Below, piece after piece: positions 22,969 through 35,324 of a DNA stretch of 64,000 bases. The stretch is from Ottelia alismoides. Taxonomy: Eukaryota; Streptophyta; Magnoliopsida; Alismatales; Hydrocharitaceae. The stretch is taken from NCBI GenBank assembly GCA_037367405.1, contig JAZKJV010004146.1:620001-684000 (forward strand), read 5' to 3'. Under the pieces are notes generated by a model. It searched no databases, was not told the origin of the DNA, and saw only the letters and a program-made list of their open reading frames with translations. Positions within the stretch are counted from its first letter, which is position 1; each line of letters opens with the position of its first letter. The translations under genes were made by a program, and so were the position numbers.

Positions 22969-23790
22969 ATGAATTCCTCCAATATAACTGCTACCATCAA
23001 TTCGATTCCAATGTTAAATGGCTCCAATTTTAAGTCATGGCAGGAGAACTTGTTGATAGTTCTCGGGGTCATGGATCTTGACCTTACGATAAGGATTGAC
23101 TCTCCTCCACCACTTACGGATAAGAGTACCTCTTATGAAAAGAGGGATAAAGAAAAGTGGGAGAGATCAAATCGCATGTGCATGATGATAATGAAAAGAG
23201 CCATTCCGGAAGCATTCAGGGGCACTATGTCTGAGAAAATAAGTACTGCTAAAGAATTCCTTGCCGATATTGAAAACAATTTGCCAAGAATGAAAAGGCT
23301 GAAATTGGTACACTCTTGGCTAGTCTGATTTCAATGCGGTATAAGGGAAAAGGTAACATCAGGGAGTACATCATGGAGATGTCTCATCTAGCTTCTAAGT
23401 TAAAAGCACTCAAACTTGATCTCTCTGAGGACTTGTTGGTGCATTTGGTTCTGATATCCCTTCCTCATTCATTCAACCAGTTTAAGGTGAGCTATAACTG
23501 TCAGAAAGAGACTTGGTCTCTGAATGAGCTCATCTCATACTGTGTCCAGGAAGAGGAAAGGCTAAAGCAAGATAAGACAGAAAGTGCTCATCTTGCCTCC
23601 ACCTCTAAGGGAAAGGGCAAGAAAAGGAAACAGGAAAAGGAAGCTGCAGTCACAGTACCTCATAAGAAACAACAAAATAAGGAACCATCTGCTACGGGTT
23701 GTTTCTTTTATGGAGCTGAAGGACAGATGAAGAAGCAGTGCACAAATTATCACGCTTGGCGTGCTAAGAAAGGTACGCTTCATAGTTTGG
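22969..23790 (+). pseudogene. Copia gag with a frameshift and broken zinc knuckle
   Basis: The start ATG (22969) opens MNSSNITATINSIPMLNG, then SNFKSWQENLLIVLG, the copia gag N-terminus. A one-base loss in a short T run near 23282 shifts the frame; the rest reads on from 23316, with the helical region (YIMEMSHLASKLKAL, LPHSFNQFKVSYN) and a Lys-rich stretch. The zinc knuckle at about 23700-23750 reads CFFYGAEGQMKKQC: the second cysteine and the histidine are replaced, so it should not bind zinc normally. In an active element this protein forms the particle shell and packages RNA. Confidence 0.88.
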
Positions 23791-25379
23791 TTTGTTCAGA
23801 AATTAATTTGACTTCGGTACCACAGTACACTTGGTGGCTAGATTCTGGAGCTACTACTCATATTAGTGTCTCCATGCAGGGCTGCCTGAGCTACCGAAAA
23901 CCCAGTCAAGCTGAAAAGTACCTCTACGTGGGGAATGGTGAATCAGTAGATGTCGAAGCAATAGGAAAATTCAGGTTATTGCTGAAGAGTGGCTTTTATC
24001 TTGATCTAGATAGAACTTTTGTTGCTCCTTCTTTTCGTAGAAATTTAATTTCAGTTTATCTTTTGGACAAAGCTGGTTATTCTGTTTCTTTTGGTGATGG
24101 AAAACTTAGTCTATTTCAAAATTCTATCCTCATTGGTTCTGGTTTCTTATCTGAATTTGATCGTCTTTATTGCTTGAATACGGTTACCTCTTATAGTGAA
24201 TCTTTTCTTTCTCCTACACGAGGTATGAAAAGAAAATCTACAGATACAGATTCAGCATCGTTATGGCACAAACGATTAGGGTACATATCCAGGTCAAGGA
24301 TAGAAAGGCTTGTGTCAACTGAAATTCTAAGTTCCTTAGATTTCACAGATTTTGATATATGCGTGAACTGCATAAAAGGAAAACAAACCAATAAAAGGAG
24401 ATTTGAAGTCAATAGGTCATTAGACGTCTTAGAACTTATACATACAGATATTTGTGGTCCATTCCCTACGGTTGCTTGGAATGGACAACAATATTTTATA
24501 ACGTTCATAGATGATTTTTCTAGATATGGCTACATATATCTCATTCATGAAAAATCTCAATCCTTGGATGTGTTCAAAAATTTTAAGGCCGAAGTTGAGA
24601 ATCAACTCGGTAAAAGGATTAAAAGTGTTAGATCTGACCGTGGTGGTGAATACTATGGCAGATATGACGGTTCAGGTGAACAACGTCCATGACCTTTTGC
24701 AAGATACCTTGAAGAATGCGGTATCGTCCCACAGTATACCATGCCAGGGTCACCGACCATGAATGGTGTAGCTGATAGACGAAACAGAACACTTAAGGAT
24801 ATGGTGAGGAGTATGATTTGTCATTCTACCTTACCAGAGTCTCTTTGGGGAGAAGCACTCAAGACTGCAACATATATCCTAAATAGAGTTCCAACTAAGG
24901 CAACTAATAAAACCCCATATGAACTTTGGATGGGCAGGAAGCCCAGTCTAAACCATTTTCATCTTTGGGGATGTCCAGCTGAAGCAAGGCCTTACAAGCC
25001 AAATGAAAAGAAACTGGATGCAAGAACAATTAGTTATTACTTTATTGGATACTCTGAAAGATCAAGGGGGTACAAATTTTATGATCCCACAATTAAGTCC
25101 ATTTTTGAGTCTGGTAATGCTAGATTTTTTGAGGATGTTGAGTTTGCGAGGGGAGATAAAGGTAAAGACTTTGTCTTGGAAGAGGAATATGTTGACATTC
25201 CCTCAAGTGTTGTTAGAATTGATAGGGATCACATTCCTATCATTTCTGACGACACAAATATTCAAGACAATGTTACTGAATCGACCCAAAATGAAATTAT
25301 AGAGGAACAAACGTCAACACCTTATGAATCTTTGCCATTAAGAAGATCTACTAGAGAGAGAAGAAGTGCAAGGCATTAA
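23791..25379 (+). pseudogene. Copia protease and integrase, with TGA stop and altered residues
   Basis: The frame continues from gag. Protease: WWLDSGATTHIS at about 23833-23868. Integrase zinc domain: LWHKRLGYISRSRI ... CVNCIKGK (24262-24385), with tyrosine where the second histidine is expected. The catalytic core has aspartates in HTDICGPF and in FIDDFSRYGY. The position of the third acidic residue reads [11 protein letters not shown], aspartate instead of the usual glutamate. A TGA at 24690-24692 interrupts the core; the same frame continues to a TAA at 25377-25379. These changes together predict a non-functional integrase. Confidence 0.88.
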
Positions 25380-26721
25380 TTATAAAGAGATTTTCTCTCC
25401 AGCTTCTTCGAAAGACTCTTTCAGGATTATAATGGCATTAGTTGCATCCTTTAATTTAGAATTGCATCAGATGGATGTAAAGACAACATTTCTCAATGGT
25501 GACATTGATGAAACAATATATATGGTGCAACCAGAAAACTTTGTGTCAGGAGATCCAAAGAATATGATTTGCAAACTCAAGAAATCCATCTACGGACTCA
25601 AACAGGCTTCAAGACAATGGTATTTCAAATTTCATCATGTGATCATCTCTTTTGGTTTTGAGATGAATTTGGCTGATGAATGCATATACTATAAATTTGT
25701 TGGGAGTAAACATATTTTCTTAGTATTATATGTTGACGACATCTTGCTTGCTAGCAATGACATGAACCTTTTACAGGATACCAAGAAATTTCTTTCGAAG
25801 AATTTTGATATGAAAGATCTTGGTGATGCTTCTTTTATTTTGTGTATTGAGATATATCGGGATCGTTATCAACATATCCTTGGTTTATCTCAAAAGAGCT
25901 ATATTGAAAAGGTTCTCAAAAGATATTGCATGCAAGATTGTAGACCATCGGATACCCCCGTGGCTAAGGGAGACAAGTTCAGTCTAAATCAGTGCCCTAA
26001 GAATGATTTTGAGAAAAGGGAGATGCAAAGAATTCCTTATGCATCAGCAGTTGGAAGTCTAATGTATGCTCAAGTTTGTACTCGTCCAGACTTGGCATAT
26101 ATTATAGGGATGTTAGGCAGATATTTGAGCAATCCAGGACAGGATCATTGGAAAGCAGCTAAAAGGGTCCTGAGATATCTACAAAGAACAAAAGAATATA
26201 TGCTCACATATAGGAGGTCGGACCAACTTGAGATCATTGGTTATAGCGACTCCGATTTTGCTGGATGTCAAGATAGTATGAAGTCTACATCAGGCTACAT
26301 CTATCTACTTGCTGGGGGTGCTATTTCTTGGAAGAGTGCTAAGCAGTCTCTTATAGCCTCTTCCACTATGGCAGCAGAATTTATAGCTTGTTACGAGGCA
26401 TCCAATCATGGAATTTGGCTGCGAAATTTTGTCACTGGGCTGCGTATAGTTGATGGTATTGAAAGATCATTGAAATTATTTTGTGACAACAAATCGGCAG
26501 TCTTATATTCCAATAACAACAGGAGTTCGACAAAATCTAAGCATATAGACATCAAATTCCTGGTTGTTAAAGAAAGAGTACAAAGTGGACAATTATCTAT
26601 TGAGCATATCGGTACAAACTCCATGATTGCGGATCTGCTTACTAAAGGATTGCCACCCAAAGTATTTCATGATCATACCATGAATATGGGTGTCATTTCA
26701 GTTAAAGATATTCAGTTTTAG
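25380..26721 (+). pseudogene. Copia reverse transcriptase-RNase H, N-terminus deleted
   Basis: The frame opens abruptly at [18 protein letters not shown]. The roughly 100 residues that normally precede this block (the KWVFK..RYKARLVAKG region) are missing, and the junction with integrase is out of frame, so a deletion near 25368 removed the RT fingers. Downstream parts are intact: LNGDIDE, SIYGLKQASRQWY, the catalytic LYVDDILLAS near 25725, SLMYAQVCTRPDLA, then RNase H with GYSDSDFAG, SSTMAAEF and LFCDNKSA. The protein ends at the TAG at 26719-26721. Confidence 0.9.
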
Positions 26722-27120
26722 TGGAAGTTTGTAATTTTTGAGAATGCTTGTAAACAATTCTATTTGGTAATTTGGTAATTCAGTTTGGATATATGGTCAT
26801 TGTTTTGAATGAACAATTTTTTATGTTCACTGTATTACTCGTCAAGTATGATCTCAATTCAGTGGACCAGTTGGAAATTGATATGTTAAGATCACATTAC
26901 ATATGATTTCCATGCTACATACCCATGTTCTTATCCTCGTTATTAAGTTGTATTAACATATGTGACCATTAAAGGTTAAGTTACGATGATTGTAACGTAG
27001 TCATTTTGATCCTATGCTTGATACAACTTGTAGACAGGATTTATGGATACACTTAAAAATGGTGACAGAAAGGTTGAGCTCATTCGGATATTATGTAATT
27101 ATAATATTTACACGTATAGT

Positions 27121-27133
27121 CAAAGTGGGAGAT
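27121..27133 (+). promoter_or_regulatory. Copia polypurine tract
   Basis: CAAAGTGGGAGAT lies directly against the 3' LTR start TGTTGG, the plus-strand primer position. Confidence 0.85.
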
Positions 27134-27938
27134 TGTTGGAATTAAAATCCAACGATGGACTTATACATGTATATATTTGTCATTAGTTATACTGTCAACT
27201 TTAATTATGATCAATTATAAAGAAGTGATCAAATAAAGTTCATGAATTCTTTAGGGCATAAGTGTATTTTGGTTGCATGGGATTTTAACATGTGGAGACC
27301 TAAGGGATAATTTCAGATCTTTGATGGGTAGAACTGAAAATTATCAAAGCGGTTATGGAATGGGTCATGGTCCCCAATCAACCAACATGCAAGTTTATCT
27401 CCTCTTTTAAAATCCCATCTTCATAGGGGAAGTTATGGACCCCTTACTCTTGATAAGATAAAACTCTCTTTTGCCGTGAAAGAGAGATAGAGACTATCGA
27501 GAGAAGGAGAGGCAAAGGCAAAGTTGTTGGCTTGTTTTGGAAGGTCGCCCACAAGCTTTGATGGCGTCCATGCAACCAGGTATTACTTTCTTTGTCTTTG
27601 TTTCTAAAGAACTTTATGGAGATTGCATGACTTTCATTAATTAGAAAGTGACATGCGTGTAGTTGAAAGATGATTCATGCCTTTCCTCTTTTTTCACACG
27701 TTATAATTGTCATTTGTTGTAACATTCCTTGGTATAGTTATTCTCATGTTATTAATGTTTTAGTTAAAGTCCTTTGTCATTAAATTTGTCAACATGAGGA
27801 TTGGTTTATCATCGTGTTTAGTTTGTATATGCCATGCTTGTACACGCATAAGGGCCTTAAAATTCTTGTGATTGATTTAAAGTTTACATAATTATTATTG
27901 TTAAGAAAGGAATACCCATCAAGTTTAAGAATACAACA
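27134..27938 (+). repeat. Copia 3' LTR
   Basis: 805 bp, homologous to the 5' LTR along its whole length apart from a 43-bp deletion. It is followed by the CCCTT target duplication. Confidence 0.93.
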
Positions 27939-28479
27939 CCCTTCGCTTAACATATCATGCAACGTTTTTATTGGCTCAAGAAAGCTACTTAACATGTCAT
28001 GCAAAGTTTGTTTCGGAGGAAGAAGTACACATTTTATTTAGACATTTCTTCTGACAATGTTGATGAGGAAATTGAGATGAGGTCTGGCTTTGGTTTTAAC
28101 CATCAAGGCGCACTGGTTCGAAGAATAATGATTTGAGCGCCGCATGCGTTTCCTTAGTTGGACAAGTAAAAAAATCATCTTCATTTTGATAAATACAGTG
28201 GCAGACTCGTCCGAAATTGAGAAAACCATCGATCAAAGACTTCGGGAGGAGAAGATTCCCAAATTTATCTTTGTTGATCTTCTTCCACGTTTGTTCGATC
28301 TCACAGTGCACATAGTTTGTTGCTTCGGCTTCTGAGACACTGTTTTGGTGAATGTAGCAATCCATTGCATTTGGAGCATCACCTTTTTCACGTTCATACT
28401 GAACATTGACAAAATTGAGGAATCACCTATTATTGTAAAGACAACTAAATGGAACACACCAAATATTTATGTAAATCCT

Positions 28480-29810
<1,331 letters not shown>

Positions 29811-29812
<2 letters not shown>

Positions 29813-30123
29813 TGGGGAAAATGGGGCTGCCCCACCCATTTTCGCTATTTTTTTGGAAAAATATCATCATGTATATCCCTATATCCCTCCTATATGTCAT
29901 TCGAATTTCGTCAGAAACAAAGACTCCTACGGCCTCTATCCAGATGTCATTTTTTAACGGTCGAATGATTTTTAAATCGACCCTATCTGGATGGAGGCCG
30001 TAGGAGTATCTGTTTCTGACGAAATTTGAATGGCATATAGGAGGAATATATGGATGAATATACATGACGATATATTTCAAAAAAAATAATTAATCGAAAA
30101 CGGCACGGGGGCTGCCCCATTAA

Positions 30124-30132
<9 letters not shown>
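29811..30132. mobile_element. Fourth fold-back MITE copy
   Basis: Same arms as the three copies to the left (CTCCTATATGTCATTCG ... GACTCCTACGGCCTC and the inverse). It starts GGGGCTGCCCCACCC and ends GGGGGCTGCCCCATTAA next to CT/AT microsatellites. Confidence 0.8.

Positions 30133-30211
<79 letters not shown>
30131..30211. repeat. (CT)n-(AT)n compound microsatellite
   Basis: About 12 CT units followed by about 28 AT units, at the edge of the fourth fold-back element. Confidence 0.97.
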
Positions 30212-30215
<4 letters not shown>

Positions 30216-30668
30216 CCCTTATTAATTATGCATTGGCACTTGTTATAACAAAATCCCTTTTCAACCTACGTGAACATTTATGAACAAGTAAAATGGTAAT
30301 TTAGGCCACAAATGTTTCACTACCATAAGTGTTTTCATGAACATATAGGCCTTCTATAATGGCATATCTGGAAAATAATTCACTTCAAAATGTAGGATGA
30401 CAGTTGTGTGAAAGCATACCTTTGTGGTTCCTAAGTCATTCGTAAAGCGACCGATAGAGTTAACCAATCTTGTCAATCCTTTATTCTCATGAATCCAATC
30501 CAAAATATTCATATCAATGTCTTTACTATTGATTATGTAGGCATAAGATAGGAGAAGGACAGTTCCTGCCGTTATCGTTGCTGTATTCATGTATTCTTCA
30601 AATGTTGGAATGATGTGGTTATGGTACCACTTCGCCTCTTGAAAATATGCTTTGCAAATTTGCGCCCA

Positions 30669-31460
30669 CTGTTAACATAATATAAGACTTTAGTCAAAAA
30701 CCTTGTTATCAAAAACCATTACTTATTTGTAGTATGTAGATCTATTATATGCTCAAAAGGAAGCATAATAAGAACATAATCAGGAACCTTTTTATGAGCA
30801 TCACTTCTTTTTTTTACGATTTTCCATCCATTCAATGCAAAACCAACGTAACATTATTCAATATATACGAATCTAAAGTCGGTAACAAAGAAGAAAATAC
30901 AATTTAATATGCAAAGTCATGTCAGCATTTTGATTGATCATATAATTCAAGCTATTGATCCAATATTTGTAGGATTTTACTTTCAGAAGGAACGAGAGGT
31001 TCAGGACTTTTTGCAGTACTTAAACAAATCAGATCTTCCGCAACAACGAAATTGGTCTTCAAATTTTGAAAGCTGCATCGGATGTAATATTTCACTGTCA
31101 CTACGTAACTACGTTGACAACAACTATAATAACAAACTTCACGTTTCTCTTTAAAATTTGTACTAATTAATAGGCACTAATCGCGACAATGGTTAGAAAA
31201 AAACCATTGATAAAGGCAATGGACAACCTATGACGCGCGTATGATTCATCAATAATGATATAATAATAAATGAGTTGTTCATTAAGAAATTTGAAGAATA
31301 TCATTGGCTTCTACTAGGCATGTTTATAGTTGCCGATATGTGAGTTGAGATTAGAGATGACATCTTTCCCTGCTTTCTCCTTAAAGTTTTCAGTTCAGGT
31401 AAAGGAGGCTATTGCAGTGGGGTCAGGCTAAGAATGCGACTAGTTCTTAAGGCCTCATTC
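30669..31460. other. Sequence upstream of the TPS exons, no gene assigned
   Basis: On the - strand this is where exon 5 (about 139 bp in typical TPS genes) should lie. I found no convincing match. An 81-codon open frame on the + strand (30909-31154) has no recognisable motif. Confidence 0.45.
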
Positions 31461-31464
31461 TAGT

Positions 31465-31790
31465 TGAGAGAATTCAGAATTCCGCCAAAACTAGATATCC
31501 GGGGAATGATGATGCTCGAACTTCTAGCTCTTTTGGGCTTGGGTGGCGAACAATGCTGCTTGCATCGCGGGAGATGCCCGCCCGCAGGACCCGTTCTACT
31601 TCCTGCCCGAAAGAACCGCTCCCCCTCCATAGGAGGGCCCTACGACCCTCCGGCGATAGACGAAGGGGAGGGGAAAGAGGCGAAGCGGGTGCTGCAGTTT
31701 TTCTTCGGTCTCCTACTGAACGTGTCGATCCTCCCCTCCGCGGGTCCACTTTTCTAACGCTCGTCGATGATTCATATTTATTCAGACCTC
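31465..31790. other. GC-rich insert, possibly mitochondrial DNA (NUMT)
   Basis: A sharply bounded GC-rich block with frames open on both strands and the texture of plant mitochondrial DNA (GGAAAGAGGCGAAGCGGGTG, CCCCTCCATAGGAGGGCC). It is unlike its AT-rich surroundings. I cannot name a mitochondrial gene in it, so the origin is a guess from composition. Confidence 0.35.
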
Positions 31791-31799
31791 GTAATCGGC

Positions 31800-32300
31800 T
31801 CTAGAGATATTGGTCCACATAAACAACAACAATCTAGATTCCCTTTATGCTTGTGTACAAAAGAAGTTCATATATAAGTTTAAATAGTGTTGCAACTTTC
31901 GGAGGTAGACATGCACAAGTAAAGCACATGCACATAGATTTACGAGGTTCGCCTTTAAGTGGGTTACATCCTCGATGGATGCGATCGTTTCATTATATAT
32001 AGAGAAGGAGAAAATACAATGTGGAATTTATATAGTACTCCTACAACAAACAAATCCAAATGCTCAAATAAATTTGTGTTTCAGGGCGAAAGGAGGGGGA
32101 GAGAGGGAGGCACATGCTCCTCCTTCTGCCTACCCTTCTTGTGGAGGGTGCAGAGAAATGGTTCCACAACTGGATTCAACAGATAGTTAGTATTAAGACA
32201 TGTCAACAAATAAATCTTACGAACACTATTCGATCCAGTTACCTTCACAGAAGCATATGAATGAAATTCTAGATATTCCCCCCCCACAATATTGGGATAA
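31800..32300 (-). repeat. Possible copia LTR fragment
   Basis: On the - strand it has a TATA-like CTATATATAAT (near 32000) followed by GGATGTAACCCAC...GGCGAACCTCGT, the 'ggatgtaggcc...cgaaccacg' type of segment seen in the R/U5 part of many copia LTRs. Ends were not found. Confidence 0.35.
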
Positions 32301-32373
32301 AGTAGTAGAGAAAATTAAGATACATGACGAGTAGTGCCATGCACATATGTACTACAATTGTTGGGCAAAGCTC

Positions 32374-32819
32374 CACTTAAAAAAATTGAGCTATAGTGAC
32401 GGTTTTTTCAAAATCCATCACTAAATTAGCTGTTGTTAAATATATAACGATGATATTATTCGTTGCGAAATGATTTTTCGTACTCGAAATTAGTGACGAA
32501 TATCATATATGTCATTATATCATTAGCAACGGCCCACATAGCGACACCTATTCGTTGCTATTTTTCAAACTTCTAATTAATCATCACTAAATTTTGAACT
32601 AAAAATAGCAACGATTAGTTGATATTTTCAAAAATAGCAATGGATAAGTATCGCTATATTGAGCGTTGCTAATGATATAATGACATATATGTTATTTGTC
32701 CTAATCTTGAGTACGAAAACCCATTTTGCGATGAAAAATATCGTCATTATATATTTAACAACGGCTAATTTAATGTCGGATTTTGAAAAAAATCGTTACT
32801 ATAACAATTTGTTGTAGTG
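32374..32819. mobile_element. CACTA-type MITE, 446 bp, 3-bp TSD CTC
   Basis: The right end, inverted, reads CACTACAACAAATTGTTATAG; the left end reads CACTTAAAAAAATTGAGCTATAG and the homology continues for about 200 bp, so the element folds back nearly end to end. CTC flanks it on both sides (32371-32373, 32820-32822), as expected for the CACTA superfamily. It has no coding. Confidence 0.82.
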
Positions 32820-32879
32820 CTCTAGCCTTTCGATCCTAGATAGCTCATGATCTAAAGACTGGATTCTCCTTTAATAATT

Positions 32880-33520
32880 ACGACACTATTTCTATCTTGC
32901 TATATAGTATTACCACAATCTTTTCATCCAAAAAATATTGTTTTGGACATTAAATAAATAAAAATCCAAAAAAATTGGAAAACTCATATAAAATTCATAA
33001 AGTTTAGAAAGAAATAAAGAACATCTTTTTATCCCACTACACCTATATTTAGATATACAACTGAAAGATTAGTATTTGATATTTTCAAAATTTTAAAACC
33101 TTTAAAAAGATAGAAGCCACAACAATAATTTTAAGAGAACCTGGATCTTTTTGAAAATACTAAAACTGCTTATATATTACTGTATAGTATACTCACAATT
33201 CTAATCCTCCAAAAAGTTATTATTTTGGAATTTAATTAAATCTAAGTACCTAAAATTTATAAAATCACATCCATAAAAAATAGAAAACCTAAAAAATCTG
33301 TTTGTTATGTTACTCCTATATTTTGATATACATCCTAAAAGATCCGTATTTAATTTTTTTCGAATTCAAAAATCTAAAAAAAGATAAAAAAACAAAAACT
33401 AATTTCTTAAAATACTTCGATAATTTTGAAAATTCTAAAAAAAGATTACTTCTATCTTACTATACAATAGTACCCCAATTATTTTACTCCAGCAATATAT
33501 TTTTTGACTTTTAATAAATC
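32880..33520. repeat. Diverged tandem repeat, ~280-bp unit
   Basis: Blocks resembling TTACTTCTATCTTACTATA(C/T)A(G/A)TA, then a CCAA(A/T) TTTTGGA segment, recur near 32885, 33168 and 33445. A second block (TAGATATACA...AAAGAT(T/C).GTATTT) recurs near 33045 and 33320. About 2.3 copies, strongly diverged. The 70-codon open frame at 33302-33514 lies inside it. Confidence 0.5.
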
Positions 33521-33880
33521 AAATGAAAAATAAAATTCCTATAAAATCAATAAAAAATAGAATAATTCAACAAGAAAATCATTTTGCCCCGATATAGTTT
33601 TTCTTATCCTTTCTCACATAAATTCCATTTACTTTCAAATTTACTTTTCAAAATTGCATAAAAAGTGAAATATTTAAAAAAAACTATAAAATCATATAAA
33701 TAAAAATTAAATAACTATGCATATATAGCACTACTACATAGGCATAACATAACACATAAGACATCCATATAGTTTTAAAAGCTACATAAAAATCACCAAA
33801 ACCAACCTAGATTTTATATATGAATCTAGTAAGACATTCTATTATCCATCTAACCTTAATTATTAATAGTTGATGATACC
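33520..33880. other. AT-rich spacer, nothing recognised
   Basis: Low-complexity A/T sequence without a supported gene or repeat border. Confidence 0.5.
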
Positions 33881-33884
33881 AGCT

Positions 33885-34840
33885 TTCTATGTTATTGATA
33901 CGATGGTTACTGTTGATGATGAAGCATGAATTCTAGAGACCAAGGCTGGTTCCTCCAGAAGGTATTAGTCACCAAGGACCTTGGTCAACTCAGATACTTC
34001 CTCGTTATTGAGGTGATGAGCACCGCAGACAGATTACATCTATCATAGAGGAAATACTGCTTCAATATTCTTACAAAGTCTAGTTTACTTGGATGCAAAC
34101 TATCTGGCATCCCAACAGAGTTGTAGAAACATGATACAACCGTTGATCCTGAGTTTGAGGATACTATACGATATGTAAGCATAGTGGGCAAACTGATTTA
34201 CCTCAATATTAGTATACCTAATATATCGTATGTTGTGAGCAAAGCCAGCCGACAGATGGAGAGACATCTTTATAGATAATGACATGATGTTCTTTTGATC
34301 CTTCGATATTTGAATGATCTCTAGGGTGAGGCCTCTTTTACGGGATCAATGGTCAAACTAATGTCAATACTTATGTAGATGCAGATTATGCCAATTCACC
34401 TGAGGATCATTGATCCATTATAAGCTATGCTATATTTATTGGTGGCAATCTTGTTACATGACGGAGTAAGAAGCATGCAATGGTTTCTATATCGAGTGAA
34501 GAGGCATAATATATGGTAATGACCCACGCCACTTGTGGGATTACCTTGTTCGTGTCCTTTCTACAAGAGCTTGGACTTCCTGCTACTACTCATATACCTT
34601 TATATTGTGATAACATGTCTGCTACATACATTGCCACCAATCGAGTATTTCATGAGCGGACTAATCTCATTAAAGTTGACCTCCACTTCATTCAAGATGT
34701 AGTACTAGTGGGGGAGATCATTACCCCGCATATCTCCATAGATCTTCAACTTGTTATCTTCATGAAGGAACTATCAAAGAAACAACTCCTGTTGATGATT
34801 TTGAAGTTGGACATGATCGATATATATGCTTCAACTTGAG
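33885..34840 (+). pseudogene. Copia reverse transcriptase-RNase H end, decayed
   Basis: The remnant starts at a mutated catalytic site (YVID where YVDD is usual), followed by TKDLGQLRYFLVIEVM near 33965. VGKLIYLNISIPNISYVVSKASRQM follows at about 34185-34255, then RNase H: VDADYANSPEDH near 34378 and VMTHATCGITLF with a CDNMSATYIATN block (34515-34660). The only longer open piece is 34513-34839. Many stops and frameshifts show it is old. It is a different copia lineage from the element at 21632. Confidence 0.75.
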
Positions 34841-35036
34841 GGGAAGTATTAAAGTTATCTTGTTATTGGGCTATTAATCTTTATTTATTTATTGAGTCGT
34901 GTAACCCTTCAGGGTCTATTATATTTTTTCTATTGTTGTCTCTCTAGGGTTTTATGCTATATAAGAAATCCTAGATGCTTTGAATAAGATAAATCATTCG
35001 TTCTATCATCTTTCTCCAAAACACATATTTACAAAT
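34833..35036 (+). repeat. Copia polypurine tract and 3' LTR fragment
   Basis: TTGAGGGGAAGTAT directly follows the RNase H remnant and is a typical copia polypurine tract. The LTR-like stretch beyond contains CTATATAAGAAATCC (34958-34972), a TATA box. The end near 35036 is approximate. Confidence 0.6.
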
Positions 35037-35324
35037 CCTTATCTGGATAAATGAACCTTATTTTGGGATAAGTGAACCCTTGATAATTTAACTTTGTCTA
35101 GATATAAGTGAATATTTGTGGGATAGGTAGACTTTATCTTGATATAATCTATCCGCAGATAAATGATCACATCGTGGTTACAATATCTATTGTCTATATG
35201 TCCAATACTTTTCCATTCCTTATCCCATAAATCGATAGAATAAGTATAAAACTTATTGGGTTTTTATTAGTTGTGCCCCTCCGAGATATTGCAATATTAG
35301 TTATACCCCCTCTTTTTGGAATAT
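35037..35324. other. Spacer, nothing recognised
   Basis: Includes an imperfect repeat of a GATAAGTGAA / GGATAAATGA phrase. No gene seen. Confidence 0.45.

Larger units (their letters stand above)
21632..27938 (+). mobile_element. Full-length Ty1/copia element with 5-bp TSD CCCTT
   Basis: Two homologous LTRs (21632-22479 and 27134-27938) start TGTTGG and end CAACA. The 5-bp duplication CCCTT (21627-21631 and 27939-27943) flanks them. Inside are gag, protease, integrase, RT and RNase H in copia order and a polypurine tract. By eye the LTRs differ by a dozen or more substitutions plus a 43-bp indel, so the insertion is not very recent. A frameshift in gag, a TGA in integrase and an out-of-frame deletion at the start of RT make it non-autonomous. 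Confidence 0.95.

Noticed and set aside
30909..31154. Possible missing terpene synthase exon
   Set aside because: The open frame is on the opposite strand and its - strand translation does not match exon 5.
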